Shown here: positions 56,745 through 64,000 of the stretch, in pieces
How the letters are laid out: the number at the start of each line of letters is the position of its first letter
Position numbering within the stretch: position 1 is the stretch's first letter
Assembly: GCA_903871605.1 (NCBI GenBank)
Contig: CAIQHF010000012.1
Location: forward strand, 1-64,000
Length of the DNA: 64,000 bases
Source of the DNA: an uncultured Sphingomonadaceae bacterium
Lineage (GTDB): Bacteria > Pseudomonadota > Alphaproteobacteria > Sphingomonadales > Sphingomonadaceae
Direction of reading: 5' to 3'
Translations under genes and position numbers: made by a program
Notes under the pieces: model-generated
What the model was told of the DNA's origin: nothing
Database searches by the model: none
What the model saw: the letters and a program-made list of their open reading frames with translations, nothing else

Positions 56745-58252
56745 CAGAAGTCGATGTGCAGTCGCGTCGCGTAGGCGTCGCCCTTGGCGGTGGTGCCGTA
56801 GATCGTCACCGGCGTTGCCACCAGCGGCGAGTTGGCGCCCTCGAAGCGGATATAGTTGAACATGAGCTTCACATTGCCGGTGAGATACCAGTTGAGCGCG
56901 GCTGTCCAGGCATGTCCGTCGTGGTTGAGCGGCGAGAGATCGTGATCGGTCAGGTTGATCCGGTCGTAACGCGCGGCAAGCTCGAACGCGCCCCAATTGC
57001 CCTTGGTCGGATCGAAGCTGCGGATCGGACGGAGCCGATCGATCAGGCCGCCCTTGAACGCGCGCGCTTCGCCGGTGAGGAACACGCTGCCGAAGACATA
57101 ATAGCCGTCGAAATCGAGCGACGGCGCGGTGCCGAATCGATCGAGGTGCATATGGCTATATTCGCCCTGCACCGAGACCGGACCCAGCACGCCGGCGCCC
57201 TCGAGCCCGTAGAAGGTGGCATCCTTGACCCCGGTCTGCGGGCCGGTCGCCGGATTGGTGCCGGTGATCGCGACCGATTCGAGGAAGCCCCCGTCGACGC
57301 GGACATTGGGCCGATCGGCGAGCGTCACGCTGTTCGCGGCGAAATTCTGGACGTGATACGCCGATCCGCCGAGATGGATCAGGCGACCCGGCTGGTTGAT
57401 CGGCTCGATCGTGACGCGACCGTTATAGCCCCACACTTCGCCCGGCGTCGTGGCGTTGCGGTCGACCGCCTCACCCGCGCCGTAGAGCCCCGCGGTCGCG
57501 GTCAGCCAGGGATTGGCATAGGCGAAGGTCGCGCCGACGCGGCGCTCGCCGCCGACCGCACCGAAGGCGGTGTTGGCCATGCCGCGCTCGAGGAATTCGT
57601 TGAACGCATCCGAGCTGTCGGCCTCGAGCCCGGCGGGCACCTTGAGCTGGCCGAGCGTGAAGGTGAAGTTCTTGACGCCGGTATAGGCGACATAGGCGTC
57701 GAGCAGATTGGCCTTGTTGTCGACCCACTCGCCCTCGATGCGCCAGGCCAGCTGCTTGTACGCGGTGCCGTCGAAGCCGAAGCGGCCGCGCCGAATCGAG
57801 GTGCCGTTATTATATTTGTATCCGCCCTTGCGCTCGTCGAAGCCGGCATAGTCGATCTCGAGCATGCCGCGCGGCTTGAAGGTGAAATTGCCGTCGGGCG
57901 AGTTGAACTGCGGGACGATCGTCCAGCTCGTCGCCTGCGCGGTCTTGACGCCGGCCTTGGCCGTATCCGCGCCGCCCGATGCAGCGGCGGGCAGCGGCTG
58001 GCCGCTGCCCGATGCCGTGCCGGGATAGCCCGACGATGCGAGTGCCGCGGGCGCAGGCGCCGCCGCGGCCGCGGTCTTCTGGTCGGCGAGCTGATGCTCG
58101 AGATCGGCGTTGCGCGCCTCGAGCGCGCCGACCTTGGCCTCCAGCGCGTTCAGCCGCGCGACGATCGCGGCATTGGATACGGGATGTTGGGCAAGCGCCG
58201 GCGTGCCCGCGAGAATGGCGAGCGAGACGCCGCCGAGAAGTACGAGACGCAT
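56744..58252 (-). CDS. OprP/OprO-type outer-membrane porin in the sulfate operon
   Basis: A 502-residue porin: signal peptide (LLGGVSLAILAGTPALA), a coiled-coil trimerisation segment (VARLNALEAKVGALEARNAD), a Pro/Ala/Gly linker, then a beta barrel in the OprP/O pattern (PRGMLEIDYAGFDERKGGY, IRRGRFGFDGTAYKQLAWRI, LLDAYVAYTG) ending in Phe as outer-membrane proteins do. The family includes anion (phosphate, pyrophosphate) channels. Here it sits between sbp and cysT and overlaps cysT, so a sulfate- or sulfonate-conducting role is likely. Confidence 0.9.
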   Translation of the reverse strand: MRLVLLGGVSLAILAGTPALAQHPVSNAAIVARLNALEAKVGALEARNADLEHQLADQKTAAAAAPAPAALASSGYPGTASGSGQPLPAAASGGADTAKAGVKTAQATSWTIVPQFNSPDGNFTFKPRGMLEIDYAGFDERKGGYKYNNGTSIRRGRFGFDGTAYKQLAWRIEGEWVDNKANLLDAYVAYTGVKNFTFTLGQLKVPAGLEADSSDAFNEFLERGMANTAFGAVGGERRVGATFAYANPWLTATAGLYGAGEAVDRNATTPGEVWGYNGRVTIEPINQPGRLIHLGGSAYHVQNFAANSVTLADRPNVRVDGGFLESVAITGTNPATGPQTGVKDATFYGLEGAGVLGPVSVQGEYSHMHLDRFGTAPSLDFDGYYVFGSVFLTGEARAFKGGLIDRLRPIRSFDPTKGNWGAFELAARYDRINLTDHDLSPLNHDGHAWTAALNWYLTGNVKLMFNYIRFEGANSPLVATPVTIYGTTAKGDAYATRLHIDF

Positions 58253-58333
58253 GGAAACCCCCTTCGTTTCTGTGTGCCGGCGTGACGCCCCGCCATTGCG
58301 GTCGCGCCACGCCGTCGGTTTGTTGGCGCTGGA

Positions 58334-59350
58334 TTATTGCTTGGCGGCGGCGAAGATCTGGTCGAACGACCCGCCGTCGGCGAAGTGCGCCGCCTGCGCC
58401 TTGGTCCAGCCGCCGAAATTCTGGATCGTGAACAGCTTCAAGCGCGGAAACTTGTCGGCATATTGCTTGGCGACGACCGGATCGACGGGCCGGTAATAAT
58501 CCTTCGCGATGATCTGCTGCGCCGGCCGCGTGTAGAGATAGTTGAGATAGGCCGTCGCCACCGCGCGCGTGCCCTTGCGATCGACATTGGCGTCGACCAG
58601 CGACACCGGCGGCTCGGCGCGGATCGAGACCGACGGCACGACGATGTCGAACTGCCCCTTGCCGAGCTCGTTGACCGCGAGAAACGCCTCATTCTCCCAG
58701 GCGAGCAGGACGTCGCCCTGGCCGCGCTGGACGAAGGTCGTCGTCGATCCCCGCGCGCCCGAATCGAGCACCGGCACATTCTTGAGCAGCTTGATCATGT
58801 AGCCGCGCGCACCGGCCGCGCCGTAGGTCTTCTGCGCATAGCCCCACGCTGCCAGATAATTCCAGCGCGCGCCGCCCGAAGTCTTGGGATTGGGCGTGAT
58901 CACCTGGACGCCCGGCCTGATCAGGTCACCCCAGTCGTGGATGCCCTTGGGGTTGCCCTTGCGGACGAGGAACACGATCGTCGAATAATAGGGCGTCGAG
59001 CCGTGCGGCAGCCGCGTCTGCCAATTGGCGGGGAGCAGCTTGGCCTTGTCCGCGATCGAATCGATGTCATAGGCGAGCGCGAGCGTGACGACGTCGGCGG
59101 GCGAGCCCTCGATCACCGAGCGCGCCTGCGCACCCGATCCGCCATGGCTCTGCCGGATGGTGACGTCCTGCCCGGTCTTGGCCTTCCAGGACTGCGCAAA
59201 CGACGTGTTGATGTCGCGATACAGCTCGCGCGTCGGATCATAGGAAACGTTGAGCAGTTCGACCGGAGCGGGCGCCGCGCGGGCGGCATCGAGCGCGATC
59301 GGGCCGGCCAGCAAGGTGACGGCAAGACCGGCGAGAACGAAACGGCGCAT
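58334..59350 (-). CDS. sbp: Periplasmic sulfate-binding protein
   Basis: Solute-binding component for the CysTWA importer. The 338-residue protein has a signal peptide ([15 protein letters not shown]...ARA), the hallmark [40 protein letters not shown], and the sulfate-coordinating residues around [24 protein letters not shown] precedes the ATG. It follows the Rrf2 gene and precedes the porin gene, both on the same strand. Confidence 0.95.
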   Translation of the reverse strand: MRRFVLAGLAVTLLAGPIALDAARAAPAPVELLNVSYDPTRELYRDINTSFAQSWKAKTGQDVTIRQSHGGSGAQARSVIEGSPADVVTLALAYDIDSIADKAKLLPANWQTRLPHGSTPYYSTIVFLVRKGNPKGIHDWGDLIRPGVQVITPNPKTSGGARWNYLAAWGYAQKTYGAAGARGYMIKLLKNVPVLDSGARGSTTTFVQRGQGDVLLAWENEAFLAVNELGKGQFDIVVPSVSIRAEPPVSLVDANVDRKGTRAVATAYLNYLYTRPAQQIIAKDYYRPVDPVVAKQYADKFPRLKLFTIQNFGGWTKAQAAHFADGGSFDQIFAAAKQ

Positions 59351-59517
59351 GGGCGAGATCCTCCCTGTTGATGGCGGGAGGCTATTGCCGAGCGCTGGAG
59401 TGGGGAATAGCGCTTTTCTTTCGCAGCGGCCAAGCGCAGCTTTGTCGGTGGCGGTCGCCGCTTATGTCGTGGTCCGAGGCGCGCCGGGATGGCGCACTGG
59501 CGGCGCGCGCCGCTAGA

Positions 59518-59946
59518 CTAGGCTGCCAGCGTCTCGAACGCCGCCGCATCCGCCAGCGACGTCCCCGACAGCGTCTCGACCGCATCGTGGCGGACCTTGG
59601 CCATCACGCGCCGGATCGCGCAGCTCGCCTCGTCGTGGCAATCGCCGCAGCGCGCGTAGAAGTTGAGGCTCGCGCACGGCACCAGCGCGATCGGACCGTC
59701 GACCGCGCGGATCACCTCGGCGAAGCTGATCTCGGCCGCGGGCTTGGCGAGCGTGTAGCCGCCGCCCGGCCCCCGCCTGCTGCCGACGAACCCCGCCTTC
59801 TTGAGATCGAGCAGGATCAGCTCGAGATATTTGCGCGGCACCTGCTGCGTGGCGGCGATGTCGGCGACCTGCACCGACCGCCCGGGCTCGGCCTCGGCAA
59901 GATAGAGCAGCGCGCGCAACGCATAGCGGGTCTTCTGGGCAAGCAT
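59518..59946 (-). CDS. Rrf2 family regulator with four cysteines
   Basis: A 142-residue winged-helix regulator of the Rrf2 family: [53 protein letters not shown]. The C-terminal part has Cys91, Cys100, Cys103 and Cys109 in [19 protein letters not shown], capable of binding an Fe-S cluster as in IscR/NsrR or acting as thiol sensor as in CymR-like proteins. It is encoded just upstream of sbp, so it is the likely regulator of the sulfate operon. Its operator was not identified. Confidence 0.9.
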   Translation of the reverse strand: MLAQKTRYALRALLYLAEAEPGRSVQVADIAATQQVPRKYLELILLDLKKAGFVGSRRGPGGGYTLAKPAAEISFAEVIRAVDGPIALVPCASLNFYARCGDCHDEASCAIRRVMAKVRHDAVETLSGTSLADAAAFETLAA

Positions 59947-60096
59947 GTCGCCTCAGCCCTAATCCCCACCGGCTCGCTCGGCAATCATGCTTTTCCGCGC
60001 CGATCCGCCCCGTCGCCCGCGACTCTTCCCTTATCAGGCGCCAGCGGCTATGGGCGCGCAGAATATTTTCGGGATATCGGCAGACCTAGAGGATTG

Positions 60097-60315
60097 ATGG
60101 CGAAGGAAGAGCTTCTCGAGATGCGCGGCCAGGTGATGGAGCTTTTGCCCAACGCCATGTTTCGCGTCCGCCTCGAAAACGACCATGAGGTGCTGGGACA
60201 CACTGCGGGCAAGATGCGCAAGAACCGCATCCGCGTGCTGGTCGGCGACGAGGTGCTCGTCGAGATGACGCCCTACGACCTTACCAAGGGCCGCATCACC
60301 TACCGCTTCAAATGA
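60097..60315 (+). CDS. infA: Translation initiation factor IF-1
   Basis: A 72-residue OB-fold factor for 30S initiation: [40 protein letters not shown] and [19 protein letters not shown]. The ATG follows AGAGGA. Its stop overlaps maf (ATGA). Long upstream read-through of the frame is not part of the gene. Confidence 0.97.
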   Translation: MAKEELLEMRGQVMELLPNAMFRVRLENDHEVLGHTAGKMRKNRIRVLVGDEVLVEMTPYDLTKGRITYRFK

Positions 60316-60923
60316 CCGACGCCGCGGGCGGGAACGCGCATCCCGCTCGATTGCGCCTGGTGCTCGCATCGGCCAGCCCGCGCCGGCTCGATCTGCTCGC
60401 GCGTATCGGTGTCGTGCCCGACGCGATCGATCCCGCCGATTGCGACGAGACGCCGCGCAAGACCGAGGAGCCGTTGCCGCATGCACGCCGGCTCGCCTTC
60501 GACAAGGCCGCGCTGGTCGCCGCGCGGCATCCCGGCGCGCTGGTGCTCGCCGCCGATACGGTGGTCGCGGTCGGACGGCGCATCCTGCCCAAGGCCGAAG
60601 ATGTCGATACGGCGCGCGACTGTCTCACCTTGCTGTCGGGGCGTCGCCACCGCGTCCATTCGGCGATCACGCTGATCGGCGCCGACGGCCGCGCGCGACA
60701 CCGCGCCTCGACCAGTATCCTTGCGTTCAAGCGCCTCTCGCCGCAGGAACTCGACGCCTATCTCGCCGGCGGCGAATGGCGGGGCAAGGCGGGCGGCTAT
60801 GCGATCCAGGGCTTTGCGGAAAGCCTGGTGCGCAACCTCACCGGCAGCCATTCGGGCGTGATGGGGCTGCCGCTGTTCGAGACGCGCGCCTTGCTCGAGG
60901 CGGCGGGTTGGCATCGTGGCTGA
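60312..60923 (+). CDS. maf: Maf family nucleotide pyrophosphatase
   Basis: A 203-residue house-cleaning NTP pyrophosphatase that hydrolyses non-canonical or dTTP/UTP-type nucleotides. Motifs: [53 protein letters not shown] and [28 protein letters not shown]. It is coupled to infA (ATGA) and overlaps the next gene's GTG start. Confidence 0.94.
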   Translation: MTDAAGGNAHPARLRLVLASASPRRLDLLARIGVVPDAIDPADCDETPRKTEEPLPHARRLAFDKAALVAARHPGALVLAADTVVAVGRRILPKAEDVDTARDCLTLLSGRRHRVHSAITLIGADGRARHRASTSILAFKRLSPQELDAYLAGGEWRGKAGGYAIQGFAESLVRNLTGSHSGVMGLPLFETRALLEAAGWHRG

Positions 60924-61881
60924 GTGGTGGCTTGCCGAGGATATCGGCGAGCACCGCGCCGCGCTGATTGCCGACGGCGAGATCCTCGAAGCCGCGATCG
61001 ACCGTCTGGGCGAGAGGCTGCGGATCGGCGCGGTAGTGTCGGCCAGGCTGGGCGAGCGCGTCGGTCGCGGTGCGTGGCTCGCGACGGCGCTGGGCGATGC
61101 GATCCTGGAGAGCGTGCCGGCCGGCGTCTCGCAGGGCAGCAGTCTGCTCGTCGAGATCGTCCGCGAGGCGATTCCCGAGCCCGGCCGGCTCAAGCCGCCC
61201 CGGGCACGCGTCAGCGATGCGAGCGAAGAGCGCGCGGCGCCGACGCTTGCCGAGCGGCTGGGTGATGACGTTCGGCGGCTCTCGGCGCACGGGCCCGATG
61301 CGCTGGAGCAGGCCGGCTGGTCCGAACTGATCGAGCAGGCGGCGACGGGCGAGATTGATTTTGCCGGCGGCCATCTCCGCCTCTCGCCGACACCGGCGAT
61401 GGCGCTGTTCGACGTCGACGGCGCACTACACCCCGCCGAGCTTGCGATCGCTGGCGCGCGCGCCGCGGCGCTTGCCGTCCGCCGGCTCGCGATCGGGGGC
61501 TCGATCGGGATCGACCTGCCGACGCTCGCCTCGAAGGCGGAGCGCGCCGCCGCCGCCGCCGCGATCGACGAGGCGCTGCCGCAACCCTATGAGCGCACCG
61601 CGGTCAATGGCTTCGGCTTCGTCCAGATCGTCCGCCCGCGCCCGCGCGCGTCGATCCCCGAACTGGTCCGCGCCGATCCCGCGCTCGCCGCCGCGTTCGC
61701 GCTGATCCGGATCGCGGCGCGCGGCCATGGCCGCCGCCGTCTGGCCGCCGCCCCCGCGGTCGTCGCGCGGATCGAGGCGCACCCCGACTGGATGGACGCG
61801 CTCGCGCGGATCGCCGGCGGCGCCGTCGCCTTGCGGGCCGATCCGACGCTCGCCATATCGGCCGGATATGTCGAGCCCTGA
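60916..61881 (+). CDS. Compact RNase E/G-like ribonuclease
   Basis: A 321-residue protein related to RNase E/G but much shorter than RNase G (about 490). The S1-like N-terminus is compressed (EHRAALIADGEILEAAI, GAVVSARL, GRGAWLATALGDAILESVP). The catalytic Asp pair seems retained: MALFDVDG and IGGSIGIDLPTLASKAER. The Zn-link Cys pair and C-terminal part are not seen. It starts with GTG overlapping maf. Activity is by homology; role in rRNA or mRNA processing is inferred. Confidence 0.82.
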   Translation: MAEWWLAEDIGEHRAALIADGEILEAAIDRLGERLRIGAVVSARLGERVGRGAWLATALGDAILESVPAGVSQGSSLLVEIVREAIPEPGRLKPPRARVSDASEERAAPTLAERLGDDVRRLSAHGPDALEQAGWSELIEQAATGEIDFAGGHLRLSPTPAMALFDVDGALHPAELAIAGARAAALAVRRLAIGGSIGIDLPTLASKAERAAAAAAIDEALPQPYERTAVNGFGFVQIVRPRPRASIPELVRADPALAAAFALIRIAARGHGRRRLAAAPAVVARIEAHPDWMDALARIAGGAVALRADPTLAISAGYVEP

Positions 61882-62050
61882 TCCCGCCCGCCGCCGCGGC
61901 AGCCATTGCGCCGTCTGCGGCAAGCCCGCGACGCCCGCCCACGCCCCCTTCTGCAGCCAGGGTTGCCGCGACCGCGACCTGCTGCAATGGCTTGGCGAGG
62001 GCTATCGCATCCCCGCGCGCCCCGCGGTTGACGAGGACGAGGAGGGCTGA
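61868..62050 (+). CDS. yacG: DNA gyrase inhibitor YacG
   Basis: A 60-residue zinc protein: four Cys in CAVCGKPATP and FCSQGCRDRDLLQWLGEGY, with a C-terminal acidic tail. It binds GyrB and inhibits gyrase. The ATG overlaps the end of the RNase gene by 14 bases. maf-RNase-yacG is a usual alphaproteobacterial string. Confidence 0.94.
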   Translation: MSSPDPARRRGSHCAVCGKPATPAHAPFCSQGCRDRDLLQWLGEGYRIPARPAVDEDEEG

Positions 62051-62072
62051 ACCCTGGGGGGTGCGACGGGGG

Positions 62073-62102
62073 CTGGACAGCGGCGCCGTCCGGCCTCTAT
62101 AG
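62073..62102 (+). promoter_or_regulatory. Candidate promoter for tRNA-Phe
   Basis: CTGGAC (62073-62078), a 17-base spacer and TCTATA (62096-62101) fit a sigma70 promoter 30 bases before the mature tRNA. A hairpin CGCCTCG-CGAAAA-CGAGGCG (62111-62130) lies in the 5' leader and ends two bases before the mature tRNA. Confidence 0.4.
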
Positions 62103-62131
62103 GCGCGCCTCGCCTCGCGAAAACGAGGCGT

Positions 62132-62207
62132 GCCCGGGTAGCTCAGTTGGTAGAGCACGTGACTGAAAATCACGGTGTCGGCGGTTCGACTCCGTCCCCG
62201 GGCACCA
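62132..62207 (+). tRNA. tRNA-Phe (GAA)
   Basis: A 76-base cloverleaf: acceptor GCCCGGG / CCCGGGC with discriminator A and encoded CCA, D-arm GCTC-AGTTGGTA-GAGC, anticodon arm CGTGA-CTGAAAA-TCACG with anticodon GAA, and T-arm GGCGG-TTCGACT-CCGTC. It follows yacG with a candidate promoter upstream. Confidence 0.97.
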
Positions 62208-62422
62208 TTTTCCCCACGTACCGGCGTCGCGTGCAACCGCGTTCGCACCAAATTCGCAACGCCCGGCATAGCAGCGCCGCATCGATCGGTACGGCGAGCA
62301 ACGCTGGCGATGTCGCAGCCGGAATCGCGCACATCCCTGTCTTCCCGGGAAGCTGCCGCATCGCGCGGCATGAGTCCGCCTCCCCTATGCGCCGCGGCGC
62401 GATCGGCGCTATGCTGGCCGCC

Positions 62423-63148
62423 ATGACGGCGATCGCGATCTATAGCGCCAAGGGCGGTGTGGGAAAGACGACGCTGGCGGTCAATCTCGCCTGGGCGTCG
62501 GCGGTGCGATCAAGCCGGCGGACGTTGCTGTGGGATCTCGACGCGCAGGCCGCCGCAAGCTTCATCCTCGCGACCAAGGCCGCCAAAGCCTCGGCGCGCG
62601 AGGTGATCGAGCGGGCGCTCGATCCGGACGCGGCGATCGTGCCGACCGCGATACCGCGGCTCGATCTGCTCACAGCGGACGCCTCCATCCGCGGGCTCGA
62701 CGCGCTGTTCGCCTCGCTCGACAAGAAGAAGCGGCTGCGCCGGCTGATGGCGGACCTGGCCCGGCGCTACGACCGCATCCTGCTCGATTGTCCGCCCGGC
62801 CTCGGCGATACCAGCGACCAGGTGATCCGCGCCGCCAATCTGATCGTGATGCCGATCATCCCCTCGACGCTGTCGCGGCGCGCCTATGAGGAGGTCCGTG
62901 CGCATCTCGGCCATCAGCACAAAGGCGTGACGCCGATCCTCCCCGTCTTCTCGATGGCGGACCGTCGGCGATCGGCGCACCGCGCGGCGATCGCGGCGGA
63001 CCCCGACTGGCCGGTGATCCCGATGGCGAGCGCCGCCGAGGAGATGGCCGACCGTCATGCCGCGATCGGCGCCTATGCGCCGCGCTCGCCGGTCGCGGTC
63101 GCGGTGACGCAGTTGTGGACCGCGATCGAGCGGCGGCTGACGCGCTGA
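62423..63148 (+). CDS. ParA/MinD-type P-loop ATPase
   Basis: A 241-residue deviant-Walker ATPase: IAIYSAKGGVGKTTLAVNLA, LLWDLDAQAAASFIL and DRILLDCPPGLGDTSDQVI. The small size and no ParB partner nearby mean this is an orphan ParA-like protein, of the type found next to a tRNA in sphingomonads, and not the chromosomal partition ParA. The ATG at MTAIAIY was chosen; an ATG four codons earlier is possible. Cargo is unknown. Confidence 0.88.
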   Translation: MTAIAIYSAKGGVGKTTLAVNLAWASAVRSSRRTLLWDLDAQAAASFILATKAAKASAREVIERALDPDAAIVPTAIPRLDLLTADASIRGLDALFASLDKKKRLRRLMADLARRYDRILLDCPPGLGDTSDQVIRAANLIVMPIIPSTLSRRAYEEVRAHLGHQHKGVTPILPVFSMADRRRSAHRAAIAADPDWPVIPMASAAEEMADRHAAIGAYAPRSPVAVAVTQLWTAIERRLTR

Positions 63149-63167
63149 CGCGGGCGAGTCCCAATTT

Positions 63168-63250
63168 CCCCCTTCGTCCTGAACCTGTCGAAGGACGTGA
63201 TACAAGCGACGCGCCTGGGCACGCACGTCGACAGGCTCGGCGCAAACGGT
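63168..63250. repeat. Dispersed palindromic repeat, type C
   Basis: Facing arms CCCCCTTCGTCCTGAACCTG, then TCGAAGGACG, and CGTCGACAGGCTCGGCGCAA, then ACGG. It lies between the convergent ParA and hutF genes and resembles but is distinct from type B. Family grouping was made by eye. Confidence 0.55.
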
Positions 63251-63269
63251 CTTGGTGAAGGTAGCAACC

Positions 63270-64000
63270 TCAGGCGGAAAGGCGTCTGAGCGTCCGGCGA
63301 TACCGCGCCACGACGGTTTCGTGCGCGACATGGCGGCCCCCGCCGACCAACTGCCGGCCGCCACGCCAAACCGCATCGACACGGCCGCGCGCAAATATCC
63401 AGCGATCGAGCAGCGCATCCCCCGCCGCGCCGTCACCATCAACCTCGAGCGCGACGATATCCGCCGGCGCACCCACCTCAAGCCCGCTGGTGCGCGCGCC
63501 GAGCGCCTGCCCCCCGCCCGCCAGCGCGCGATCGAACAGCGTGCGTCCGGTCGAGCGGCCATCCCGCGCGAGCACGTTGCGCTGGCGATGCAGCAGCCGC
63601 TGGCCGTATTCGAGCAACCGCAGCTCTTCGGCGGCATCGATGCGGACGTTCGAATCCGATCCGATGCCGAACCGCCCGCCGCCATCGAGCAGCGCGCCCG
63701 CCGGAAACAGGCCGTCGCCGAGATTGGCCTCGGTGATCGGGCAGATCCCGACGACCGCGGCGCTAGCGGCGATTCCGGCAAGCTCGCCCGGCTCGACATG
63801 CGTCGCGTGGACGAGGCACCAGCGCTCGTCGACGGGGGCGTTGTCGAGCAGCCACTCGACCGGGCGCCGGCCGCTCCAGGCGAGACACGCCGCGACCTCG
63901 GGCAGCTGTTCGGCGATGTGGATATGGACAGGCCCGTCGGGCGCCAGCGCGAGCAGCGCGGTAAGCTGCTCGGGCGTCACCGCGCGCAGCGAATGCGGGG
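63270..64000 (-). CDS. hutF: Formimidoylglutamate deiminase HutF, C-terminal part
   Basis: Amidohydrolase that deaminates formimidoylglutamate in histidine degradation. The visible 243 residues start inside the protein with PHSLRAVTPEQL and contain VHIHIAEQ with a metal-binding His, WCLVHATHV, SDSNVRIDAAEELRLLEYG with the catalytic Asp, and the C-terminal propeller-like end. The frame is open to the window edge, so the N-terminus lies beyond base 64000. The GTG at 63980 is not the true start. Confidence 0.9.
   Translation of the reverse strand, partial: PHSLRAVTPEQLTALLALAPDGPVHIHIAEQLPEVAACLAWSGRRPVEWLLDNAPVDERWCLVHATHVEPGELAGIAASAAVVGICPITEANLGDGLFPAGALLDGGGRFGIGSDSNVRIDAAEELRLLEYGQRLLHRQRNVLARDGRSTGRTLFDRALAGGGQALGARTSGLEVGAPADIVALEVDGDGAAGDALLDRWIFARGRVDAVWRGGRQLVGGGRHVAHETVVARYRRTLRRLSA

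Noticed and set aside
62132-63148. Genomic island at tRNA-Phe carrying the ParA-like gene
   Set aside because: No integrase gene, and no second copy of the tRNA 3' end in the window; the ParA-like gene looks native to this neighbourhood.
63980-64000. Complete short amidohydrolase starting at a GTG near the window edge
   Set aside because: The frame continues to the edge with HSLRAV, a conserved HutF segment, so the gene is cut by the window and not truncated in the genome.

Overview
The window is chromosomal DNA of a sphingomonad (Alphaproteobacteria, Sphingomonas or a close relative). The evidence is very high GC, gene orders usual for that group (yebC-ruvC-ruvA; hisG-hisD-nusB-thiL; infA-maf-RNase E/G-like-yacG-tRNA-Phe; cobS/cobT), a GapR/DUF2312 protein, DUF1244, DUF2093, a B-type L36 and a large TonB-dependent receptor. 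Coding density is high, many genes overlap by ATGA or TGATG, and no intergenic gap exceeds 300 bases. No CRISPR array, phage, insertion sequence or integrase was found.

Layout. 0-10 kb: a leftward ruv-tol supercluster (yebC, ruvC, ruvA ... ruvB ... ybgC, tolQ) broken by accessory genes, including a rightward membrane-protein/XRE-regulator pair with a striking double operator. 10-24 kb: housekeeping genes (pyruvate kinase, HAD phosphatase, L36, carboxypeptidase, gpmA, purEK, an M16 peptidase, clpB). 24-33 kb: the most unusual region, with a Cys-rich TonB-dependent receptor, a TPR/aspartyl-asparaginyl beta-hydroxylase and, convergent to them, two TPR/sulfotransferases coupled to an M23 peptidase and DUF2093. 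33-41 kb: xseA and purD with overlapping divergent start codons, a CBS/CNNM protein, tadA, small membrane proteins and rpmB. 41-46 kb: cobalamin cobaltochelatase genes cobS and cobT with a HepT/MntA toxin-antitoxin pair sitting inside the operon, then a J-domain protein, bolA and a GST. 46-53 kb: hisG-hisD-nusB, a Gly/His-rich secreted protein, thiL and a proton-pumping pyrophosphatase; hisD carries a dispersed repeat translated in frame. 53-60 kb: maiA, a PAP2 phosphatase and a complete sulfate-uptake operon (Rrf2 regulator, sbp, OprP-type porin, cysT, cysW, cysA). 60-64 kb: infA-maf-RNase-yacG, tRNA-Phe, a ParA-type ATPase and the C-terminal part of hutF running off the edge.

At least four kinds of short dispersed palindromic element occur, mostly between genes and often between convergent genes.

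Best candidate for an undescribed system: the 24-32 kb receptor/hydroxylase/two-sulfotransferase cluster, read here as a modify-and-import (or receptor-modification) module. Second: the HepT/MntA module embedded between cobS and cobT. All functional links are inferred from sequence and position; no searches were run.
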